A DNA stretch of 11,287 nt. Source: Leucothrix mucor. GTDB taxonomy: Bacteria; Pseudomonadota; Gammaproteobacteria; Thiotrichales; Thiotrichaceae. This document shows, in pieces, positions 1 to 5,132 of the stretch (positions are counted from its first letter, which is position 1; the number at the start of each line of letters is the position of its first letter). Below the pieces are notes generated by a model. That model had not been told where the DNA came from, did no database searches, and saw only the letters and a program-made list of their open reading frames with translations. The position numbers and the translations under genes were made by a program. Where the stretch lies: positions 1 to 11,287 of the forward strand of contig DRMS01000311.1 in the NCBI GenBank assembly GCA_011322515.1, in the 5' to 3' direction.

Positions 1-10
1 GGGACAATTA

Positions 11-100
11 ATGTTTATGCTATTCACTGACACCCTTCGACAAGCTCAGAAATCTAGTTCTCTGAGCTTGTCGAAGGGTGCGACAAATAAGCATAAACAT
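11..100. repeat. R1: REP-type nested hairpin
   Basis: A perfect 20-bp inverted repeat (31-50 and 61-80) with a 10-nt loop begins CACCCTTCGAC. An outer pair of 10-bp arms (11-20 and 91-100) encloses it, so the whole forms a nested stem with an internal loop. The core CTTCGACAAGCTCAG resembles short palindromic repeats widespread in environmental bacteria (recalled, not searched). It lies beyond groEL and could act as a transcript end or mRNA-stabilising hairpin; that role is inferred. R6 at 3890-3960 starts with the same 11 bases but has a different middle. Confidence 0.8.
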
Positions 101-106
101 GAATTA

Positions 107-267
107 GGAACGTGTACGAAACAACTTCCCGATCGCTAACTTGCCTTTTTATCCCCGCTTGGATGATCTCATTCGTTGCGTAGAGTGACTATGCGCCTCA
201 TGAGTTCATCCCATCTGAAATAAAAATTCTGCGTTAGAACGTCGGGAAGTTATTCCGTGCACGTTCC
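107..267. repeat. R2: MITE-like element, copy 1 of a dispersed repeat
   Basis: Terminal inverted repeats of about 34 bp (107-140 and 233-267, roughly 28 matches with one gap) bound a 161-bp element. The trinucleotide TTA flanks both ends (104-106 and 268-270), which would suit a target duplication. Inside is a second inverted repeat (161-172 with 200-211, 11 of 12 bases). It contains no coding sequence, so if mobile it would depend on a transposase elsewhere. Its core recurs in opposite orientation in R3 (2360-2500), including the 18-mer GAGGCGCATAGTCACTCT (complement strand 182-199 here). The right end lies only 5 bp past the groEL stop codon. Confidence 0.75.
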
Positions 268-275
268 TTAGAGGA

Positions 276-1925
276 TTACATCATGCCGCCCATTCCACCC
301 ATACCGCCCATTCCACCCATATCAGGTGCCGCTGCTGCCGCATCAGCTTGTGGAAGGTCTGCAATCATTGCTTCTGTGGTGATAATCAAACCAGAAACTG
401 AAGCGGCGTGTTGAAGTGCTGCACGGACTACTTTAGTTGGGTCAAGGATGCCCATTTCGATCATATCGCCATACACAGAGGTACGTGCATTATAACCGTA
501 GCTGTCTTCAGCTTCTGCGACCGCATTAAGTACAACTGATGCTTCATCCCCTGCATTGCTACAGATTTGGCGTAGCGGCTCTTCCATCGCACGACGTGCA
601 ATGTTAACACCCATATCTTCATCGGCATTTTCGCCTTTAAGATCAGCAATAGACTGTTGTGCGCGAACGAGTGCAACACCACCACCTGGGACTACGCCTT
701 CTTCAACCGCTGCACGCGTTGCATGCAATGCATCTTCTACGCGGTCTTTCTTTTCTTTCATTTCTACTTCAGTTGCTGCACCAATTTTGATAACCGCAAC
801 ACCGCCTGCTAGTTTAGCAACACGCTCTTGAAGTTTCTCTTTATCGTAATCAGACGTTGTTGTTTCAATCTGTGCGCGAATCATGTTAACGCGCTCTTCA
901 ATGGCTGTCTTATCGCCACTGCCATCAATAATGGTGGTGTCATCTTTGCCAACAGAAATGCGTTTAGCTTGACCAAGATCACTCATTTCCATTGCTTCAA
1001 GGCTTAGACCTACTTCTTCTGAAATAACCGTACCGCCTGTTAGGATAGCAAGGTCTTCTAGCATTGCTTTACGACGATCACCAAACCCTGGCGCTTTAAC
1101 AGCCGTTACTTTAACGATACCGCGCATATTATTAACCACTAAGGTTGCTAATGCTTCACCTTCGATATCTTCTGCGATAATCATTAATGGCTTGCTTGCT
1201 TTTGCCGCACCTTCTAATGCAGGCAGTAAATCACGGATATTAGAGATTTTCTTATCATGCAATAGCACATAAGGATCATCTAAATCAGCAACCATTTTTT
1301 CTTGATTATTAACGAAGTAAGGAGAAAGGTAGCCACGATCAAACTGCATGCCTTCAACGACTTCTAGTTCATTGTCTAGTGAGTTACCTTCTTCAACCGT
1401 AATCACGCCTTCTTGACCCACACGATCCATTGCATCTGCAATCAATTGACCAATAACGGTATCAGAGTTAGCTGAAATAGAACCAACCTGAGCAATAGCA
1501 GCACTATCTGTACAAGGCTTTGAGATGTCATGTAAGTTGCTAACCGCTGCCACAACTGCTTTATCAATACCGCGCTTAAGATCCATTGGGTTCATACCCG
1601 CCGCAACTGACTTCATGCCTTCGCGTACAATCGCTTGTGCTAATACGGTTGCTGTTGTGGTGCCATCGCCTGCAATATCGTTAGTCTGTGAAGCAACTTC
1701 CTTCACCATTTGCGCGCCCATGTTCTCGAACTTGTCTTCAAGTTCAATTTCTCTAGCAACCGATACACCATCTTTAGTGATCGTTGGTGCGCCAAATGAT
1801 TTTTCTAATACAACATTACGTCCTTTTGGTCCTAATGTTACTTTTACTGCATTTGCTAAAATATTAACGCCAGCTACCATGCGGGTACGTGCGTCATCAC
1901 TAAAACGTACTTCTTTTGCACTCAT
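276..1925 (-). CDS. groL: Chaperonin GroEL (Cpn60, HSP60)
   Basis: GroEL forms the double heptameric cytosolic ring that folds proteins with ATP and the GroES lid. The 549-residue product has the usual length and hallmark blocks: the LGPKGRNVVLEKSFGAP nucleotide-binding segment near residue 32, GDGTTTATVLA near residue 86 with the ATPase aspartate, GFGDRRKAMLEDLAILTGG in the apical/intermediate region, VEEGVVPGGGVAL near residue 410, and the flexible GGM-rich tail ending in MM. The ATG start is supported by AAGGA about 9 bases upstream. It follows groES by 68 bp, and that gap holds a small hairpin (1967-1971 pairs with 1977-1981), so it is cotranscribed with groES. No classical Rho-independent terminator follows; instead the repeat R2 starts 5 bp past the stop. 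Confidence 0.99.
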   Translation of the reverse strand: MSAKEVRFSDDARTRMVAGVNILANAVKVTLGPKGRNVVLEKSFGAPTITKDGVSVAREIELEDKFENMGAQMVKEVASQTNDIAGDGTTTATVLAQAIVREGMKSVAAGMNPMDLKRGIDKAVVAAVSNLHDISKPCTDSAAIAQVGSISANSDTVIGQLIADAMDRVGQEGVITVEEGNSLDNELEVVEGMQFDRGYLSPYFVNNQEKMVADLDDPYVLLHDKKISNIRDLLPALEGAAKASKPLMIIAEDIEGEALATLVVNNMRGIVKVTAVKAPGFGDRRKAMLEDLAILTGGTVISEEVGLSLEAMEMSDLGQAKRISVGKDDTTIIDGSGDKTAIEERVNMIRAQIETTTSDYDKEKLQERVAKLAGGVAVIKIGAATEVEMKEKKDRVEDALHATRAAVEEGVVPGGGVALVRAQQSIADLKGENADEDMGVNIARRAMEEPLRQICSNAGDEASVVLNAVAEAEDSYGYNARTSVYGDMIEMGILDPTKVVRAALQHAASVSGLIITTEAMIADLPQADAAAAAPDMGGMGGMGGMGGMM

Positions 1926-1993
1926 TATGTAAATCCTTATCGTTATTCTTTAATAAATGATGGTGATAGCGTTTTTCGCTACCAGATGAAAGT

Positions 1994-2284
1994 TTAACCT
2001 TCAATAACCGCTAAAATATCTTCTTCTTTCATCATTAATAATGTTTCGCCATCTACTTTCACTTCTGTGCCAGCATATTGACCAAATAATACTTTATCGC
2101 CAACATTAACATCCATTGCGCGAACATCACCCGAATCAGTAATACGACCATTACCTGTTGCGATTATTTCGCCTTGATTTGGCTTTTCTGTTGCATTATC
2201 AGGAATAATAATTCCACCTGCACTTTTACGCTCTTCTTCCATACGACGTACTAGCACACGATCATGCAAAGGACGAATATTCAT
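1994..2284 (-). CDS. groS: Co-chaperonin GroES (Cpn10, HSP10)
   Basis: GroES is the heptameric lid of the GroEL folding chamber. The 96-residue product matches family length and shows MNIRPLHDRVLVRR at the N terminus, the mobile loop KSAGGIIIPDNATEKP that docks on the GroEL apical domain, the GEIIATGNGR strand, and the YAGTEVKVDGE C-terminal barrel ending in EEDILAVIEG. A GGAG sequence 8 bases before the ATG supports the start. It is the first gene of the groES-groEL operon. Its heat-shock promoter and CIRCE-like operator lie unusually far upstream (2509-2563), giving a leader of about 245 nt that includes repeat R3. Confidence 0.99.
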   Translation of the reverse strand: MNIRPLHDRVLVRRMEEERKSAGGIIIPDNATEKPNQGEIIATGNGRITDSGDVRAMDVNVGDKVLFGQYAGTEVKVDGETLLMMKEEDILAVIEG

Positions 2285-2359
2285 ACTCTATACTCCATAG
2301 ATTTCGGTTTTAATAATTTTCGGAGAGACTACTAGTTGAATAGTAGGGGTTAGGGTTCG

Positions 2360-2500
2360 GAATTGAATAATAGGCGGAACTTAACACTGATTTTTGTCTC
2401 GGATTGGATGATCTCAAGAGGCGCATAGTCACTCTGCACAACGATTAATCATTCAATTTGAGATAAAAAAACAAGTTAAGTTTCGTGGATTATTTAATTC
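2360..2500. repeat. R3: MITE-like element, copy 2, inside groESL leader
   Basis: Ends at 2360-2385 and 2475-2500 are inverted repeats (21 of 26 bases). The interior aligns with the reverse complement of R2 over about 90 bp, including the exact 18-mer GAGGCGCATAGTCACTCT at 2418-2435, so R2 and R3 are the same family in opposite orientation. The terminal repeats have diverged more than the core. The element separates the groESL promoter/operator from the groES start; no coding sequence is present. Confidence 0.7.
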
Positions 2501-2508
2501 TGAGTCCT

Positions 2509-2535
2509 TTAGCAGTCTCGGTGAACGACTGCTAA
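2509..2535. promoter_or_regulatory. CIRCE-like operator (probable HrcA site)
   Basis: A perfect 9-bp inverted repeat with exactly nine bases between the arms: TTAGCAGTC-N9-GACTGCTAA. The CIRCE consensus bound by the heat-shock repressor HrcA is TTAGCACTC-N9-GAGTGCTAA, so this differs by one symmetric base change per arm. It overlaps the expected transcription start of the adjacent heat-shock promoter, the typical CIRCE position. HrcA binding is inferred; hrcA is not in this window. Confidence 0.75.
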
Positions 2536-2563
2536 TAATGAGGTCGGGCAAAATGATTTCAAG
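2536..2563 (-). promoter_or_regulatory. Sigma-32 (RpoH) type heat-shock promoter for groESL
   Basis: Read on the minus strand: CTTGAA (2558-2563), a 14-base spacer, then CCTCATTA (2536-2543). This closely fits the sigma-32 pattern CTTGAA and CCCCATNT with 13-15 bases between, as in E. coli dnaK P1 and groE. The start site would fall about 7 bases downstream, inside the CIRCE-like dyad. It sits about 250 bp from the groES start. Confidence 0.75.
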
Positions 2564-2624
2564 AGAAAAAATAGATTATTTTTATTTTATAGGTGAGGTA
2601 TTGAGATTGAGTTGCAAAACATGA

Positions 2625-3116
2625 TTAATCCCTATTTAAACGCTCATCTTCTTTACGCACAAACTCACCTTCATAGGTGTTATCAGCATTGCCATTATAA
2701 CCACGGGAACCTGAACGCGCAGAACTAGCAAAACCCGCCACTCCATCCTGCATCTGCACAGCAGTGCGTTTCAAAATATAATATGTAAGTGCTTTTCTAG
2801 TAAAAGGAATCAAACAAAAAAAGCCCATTGTATCCGTGACAAAACCTGGGGTCATAAGAAGCGCACCACCAACTGCAAGCAAAATGCCTTCAATCATTTC
2901 TTGCGCGGGAAGCGTTCCTGAGGATAAATTAGTTTGAAAACGCGCTAAGGTGGATAATCCTTGCTGACGTAATAAACCTGCTCCGATAATAGCAGTAGCA
3001 AGAACTAATAAAATAGTTGGAATAGCGCCAATGAGTGAGCCAACCTGAATTAAAAAATAAATTTCTAGCACAGGAACCATTAAAAAGAGAATAAAAAATA
3101 GATGAGATACACGCAA
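2625..3116 (-). CDS. fxsA: FxsA family inner-membrane protein
   Basis: FxsA is a small cytoplasmic-membrane protein first known in E. coli for relieving phage T7 exclusion by the F plasmid. It shows an N-terminal hydrophobic segment leading to PVLEIYFLIQVG, a second hydrophobic segment (IPTILLVLATAIIGAGLLRQQG), the motif AQEMIEGILLAVGGALLMTPGFVTDTMGF with the family PGFxTD signature, and the charged tail EGEFVRKEDERL that recalls E. coli FxsA. I choose a TTG start at 3116, preceded by ACAGG at about 8 bases, because the product then begins like E. coli FxsA (MR plus a hydrophobic run). An upstream TTG at 3173 would add 19 residues that fit nothing in the family and overlap repeat R4. Synteny with groES is as in E. 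coli. Confidence 0.9.
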   Translation of the reverse strand: MRVSHLFFILFLMVPVLEIYFLIQVGSLIGAIPTILLVLATAIIGAGLLRQQGLSTLARFQTNLSSGTLPAQEMIEGILLAVGGALLMTPGFVTDTMGFFCLIPFTRKALTYYILKRTAVQMQDGVAGFASSARSGSRGYNGNADNTYEGEFVRKEDERLNRD

Positions 3117-3160
3117 AGCTAGCAACCTGTAACGTTTTAGGGGAATGAACACTTCGTAGG

Positions 3161-3321
3161 AAGTAACAAGCAATTAAGGGCTACCCATTTAAGGCGGGAC
3201 AAATCCTGCGTAGGTCGGGTTAGCTTATCAAGCGTAGCAAGGTAACGTAACCCGACCTACAATTCCAGCCAAGCAACTGCCCCATGTTAAATTGGTAGCC
3301 CAATTAAGTTACTTGTTACTT
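3161..3321. repeat. R4: composite inverted repeat with nested REP hairpin in fxsA leader
   Basis: Outer arms at 3161-3192 and 3287-3321 pair through two blocks: a 10-base exact block at the tips (AAGTAACAAG with CTTGTTACTT) and a 15-base inner block with one mismatch. Nested inside is a perfect 13-bp inverted repeat, GTAGGTCGGGTTA (3210-3222) with its complement at 3248-3260, of a type common in proteobacterial intergenic DNA (recalled, not searched). Its left end shares GGAAGTAA and TTAAGGCGGGACAA with the sequence before R6. It lies between the fxsA promoter and start. Confidence 0.7.
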
Positions 3322-3331
3322 TCTTATCTCA

Positions 3332-3359
3332 ATAATAGTAACTTATTTTTTATTTTCAA
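3332..3359 (-). promoter_or_regulatory. Sigma-70-like promoter, probably for fxsA
   Basis: On the minus strand TTGAAA (3354-3359) and TATTAT (3332-3337) are 16 bases apart, each five of six to consensus. Transcription would start near 3325 and run through R4 into fxsA, giving a leader of about 210 nt. No experimental support. Confidence 0.5.
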
Positions 3360-3401
3360 TACTGAAAAGCGGGATTATCCTACCCCCGCATTGCAGTAAA
3401 C

Positions 3402-3454
3402 ATGGCGGTATCGTCCTTAGCTCATTTTGAAAGTACCGTCATTAATACCGCCAT
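3402..3454. repeat. R5: short inverted repeat
   Basis: ATGGCGGTAT at 3402-3411 pairs perfectly with ATACCGCCAT at 3445-3454, with a 33-base interior that holds no coding sequence. Partial similarity extends a few bases outside the arms. It looks like another small palindromic intergenic repeat rather than a terminator, since no T-run follows either arm. Confidence 0.55.
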
Positions 3455-3506
3455 TTATAACAGTATGTCAACGAATTGGCGCGAATTGCTACGAACAAGA
3501 CAGGCA

Positions 3507-3534
3507 TAAAAAAACCCGCTAGAATGCGGGTTTT
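3507..3534 (-). terminator. Rho-independent terminator of tRNA-Arg
   Basis: Read on the minus strand, ACCCGC (3526-3531) pairs with GCGGGT (3514-3519) around a 6-base loop and is followed by a run of seven Ts. It lies about 33 bp past the tRNA 3' end and fits an intrinsic terminator. Confidence 0.85.
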
Positions 3535-3566
3535 GATGCGTTCGCGGACTATGACGAACTGGTATA

Positions 3567-3643
3567 TGGCGCGCTGGGGAGAATTCGAATCCCCGACCCC
3601 CTGGTTCGTAGCCAGGTACTCTATCCAACTGAGCTACCAGCGC
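3567..3643 (-). tRNA. tRNA-Arg (anticodon ACG)
   Basis: A complete 77-nt cloverleaf. The acceptor stem pairs GCGCTGG with CCAGCGC, followed by discriminator G and an encoded CCA. The D stem pairs GCTC with GAGT, and the anticodon stem pairs CCTGG with CCAGG around the loop CTACGAA, giving anticodon ACG (A34, normally edited to inosine to read CGU, CGC and CGA). The T arm has GGGGA-TTCGAAT-TCTCC. It has its own promoter and terminator. No duplicated 3' segment suggesting an integrated element was seen. Confidence 0.97.
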
Positions 3644-3656
3644 ATTTAGGCGGTGC

Positions 3657-3685
3657 ATTCTCGCTGTTTCATTTGCTTAAGTCAA
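3657..3685 (-). promoter_or_regulatory. Promoter for tRNA-Arg
   Basis: On the minus strand TTGACT (3680-3685) and GAGAAT (3657-3662) are separated by 17 bases, and a GC-rich stretch follows the -10, as usual for stable RNA promoters. The -10 matches only four of six bases. Confidence 0.45.
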
Positions 3686-3889
3686 CTAAAATTAAAGACC
3701 ATAAAATAAGCTAGCACTGTCTGTCTTTCGTTACTTGCGTAACGGAGGTGCATATTATATTTATCATTGTTGAGTTACAAGTAATAATTCAAATTAGTTT
3801 GTATAGTTTTTTTAGATAAATAATTTCATGGAAGTAAGCCTTTAGGTTCGCTGGTTACCAACTTAAGGCGGGACAAGTCACGTCATGGC

Positions 3890-3960
3890 AAATAACTCGC
3901 ACCCTTCGACTCCGCTCAGGGAGCTGTACCCTGAGCGGAGTCGAAGGGTGCGAGTTATTT
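3890..3960. repeat. R6: perfect long hairpin, REP-type core
   Basis: Arms of 32 bp (3890-3921 and 3929-3960) are perfectly complementary around a 7-base loop. The inner part, CACCCTTCGACTCCGCTCAG, is a variant of the R1 core; the outer part is AT-rich. On both strands the stem ends in A/T-rich sequence, so it could end transcription in either direction, though no pure T-run is present. It lies about 120 bp before the RpfE-like gene. Confidence 0.85.
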
Positions 3961-4079
3961 ATGTGAAAAACTATATTAGGAATATTTAATATCTGAACAT
4001 CTATAACACTATTGCTTTAGCAGAATTTGCCATAATGTATGTTAATATTTGATTCATTCAAATTATCGGAATCACTGCC

Positions 4080-5132
4080 ATGTCAGATAGCCCAATATTA
4101 CATGTTTTAGTCCCTGATTTATTAGCGCCGCTTAAGCTATGGAATAAAGATTTTGGTTTTGAGCCTAAATCTGAGACAACAGCGACGTTATTAGCGCATA
4201 GTCAACAGAAGGATGTGCCGTTTAAGGGTTTAGATGCTGCTATTTTTAGCTTACTGGGTTTTTCTGCGGATGATGAGCTACCCTATGCACATTTTCGGGT
4301 AAAAAAAGAGCGTATTAACTCTGCTTTAGTTGCACATAAAGGCTCCTTCCTTTGTGCTGATCCTGTGCATTTAAAGGCGGGGGCTAGTGAGGTTATTTTA
4401 GATGCTGATCCCTTGTCTGATCTAAGTGAGAATGAATCCACTCAATATATAGAGCTGTTAAACGCACATTTTTCTGAGGATGGACTACAGTTTGTGAAAG
4501 GTTGTTGCAACCGTTGGTATTTGCTTTTGGATAGAGATGAATCAATACGTTCTACGCCATTGCGTGAGCTACGCAATAAAGAGATTTCTAACTATTTGCC
4601 ACATTCAGATAATATCAATTTGCATCAATTACAAAATGAAGCGCAGATGTTACTACACAGTGCCGATGTGAATTTTAGGCGTGAGCAAGATGGTAAATTG
4701 GCGGTCAATAGCCTGTGGCTCTGGGGGGGAGGCTTGCAAACAAAAGCACGAACTAGAGTGCGTACCGTTATAGGGGGTGGCTTTGGCGGGGAGCTTGCCG
4801 CTTCTGTGGCACAGTGTCGTTATCTAACCACTGCGGCTGAACCTGAGCAAACGTTAAGCCAATTAGATGCAGGCGGACATCACCTATTAATTTTAGATCA
4901 ATTAACGCCTTTTGCATTAAATGACGATTTAGAAGGCTGGCAGGAAAAGCTTGATAAGATGGAGGATGAGTGGTTTGCGCCAATGGCAACGTTATTTGAT
5001 AAAGGGAAGATAAAACTATTAGTGCAAAGTTGTGATGGCAAGGTCTATATTCCTGAAAAAAAGAAATCACTAAATAAGCTTTGGAATAAGGTCAAAGGGC
5101 ATAAGCCTAGCATTATGGAGTTGCTTAAATAA
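4080..5132 (+). CDS. RpfE-like / COG4255-type conserved protein
   Basis: The 350-residue product resembles proteins annotated as RpfE or as a phosphoglycerate-mutase-like family next to recJ in gammaproteobacteria; in Xanthomonas, RpfE is encoded beside recJ in the rpf cluster. Recognisable motifs are CADPVHL at about residues 92-98 and NSLWLWGGG at 210-218, both of which recall the alkaline-phosphatase/iPGM fold. I see no complete set of metal ligands, so an enzymatic activity is not claimed. There is no signal peptide or membrane segment; it should be cytosolic. The ATG has a weak GGA about 10 bases upstream. Its TAA overlaps the recJ ATG by one base, so the two are translationally coupled. 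Function is unknown. Confidence 0.8.
   Translation: MSDSPILHVLVPDLLAPLKLWNKDFGFEPKSETTATLLAHSQQKDVPFKGLDAAIFSLLGFSADDELPYAHFRVKKERINSALVAHKGSFLCADPVHLKAGASEVILDADPLSDLSENESTQYIELLNAHFSEDGLQFVKGCCNRWYLLLDRDESIRSTPLRELRNKEISNYLPHSDNINLHQLQNEAQMLLHSADVNFRREQDGKLAVNSLWLWGGGLQTKARTRVRTVIGGGFGGELAASVAQCRYLTTAAEPEQTLSQLDAGGHHLLILDQLTPFALNDDLEGWQEKLDKMEDEWFAPMATLFDKGKIKLLVQSCDGKVYIPEKKKSLNKLWNKVKGHKPSIMELLK

Larger units (their letters stand above)
2285..2624 (-). other. groESL leader and fxsA-groES intergenic region
   Basis: This 340-bp stretch holds no gene. From fxsA towards groES it contains about 60 bp of AT-rich sequence, a sigma-32-like promoter, a CIRCE-like dyad, the 141-bp element R3, a short hairpin (CTACTA at 2329-2334 pairing with TAGTAG at 2341-2346), and the groES ribosome binding site. 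I see no convincing second promoter between R3 and groES, so the R3 sequence is probably transcribed in the groESL mRNA. Confidence 0.65.
3117..3566. other. fxsA-tRNA intergenic region
   Basis: No protein gene is supported here. It holds repeat R4 (3161-3321), a good sigma-70-like promoter reading towards fxsA, a small GC-rich dyad (GCGGG at 3369-3373 with CCCGC at 3385-3389) followed on the minus strand by TTTT, the inverted repeat R5 (3402-3454), and the tRNA terminator (3507-3534). Confidence 0.6.
3644..4079. other. tRNA to RpfE-like gene intergenic region
   Basis: No gene is supported in this 436-bp stretch. It holds the tRNA promoter, a small dyad CGTTAC-TTGC-GTAACG at 3729-3744, AT-rich sequence at 3770-3830, a leader resembling the left end of R4 (3830-3876), and the R6 hairpin. 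I could not identify a convincing promoter for the gene starting at 4080. Confidence 0.6.

Noticed and set aside
1525..1932. 135-codon plus-strand frame antisense to groEL
   Set aside because: It is a shadow of the highly conserved groEL coding sequence.
3117..3173. Longer FxsA N terminus from a TTG at 3173
   Set aside because: The extra 19 residues match no family feature, lack a ribosome binding site, and fall into repeat R4.
3567..3643. tRNA-Arg as an integration site for a mobile element
   Set aside because: I found no second copy of the tRNA 3' segment and no integrase in the window.
3455..3658. 67-codon minus-strand open frame
   Set aside because: It lies across tRNA-Arg and its terminator; the peptide has no family features and is an accident of the tRNA sequence.
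3161..3960. CRISPR array suggested by several palindromic repeats
   Set aside because: The repeats are different sequences, irregularly spaced, with no spacers of constant length and no cas genes.
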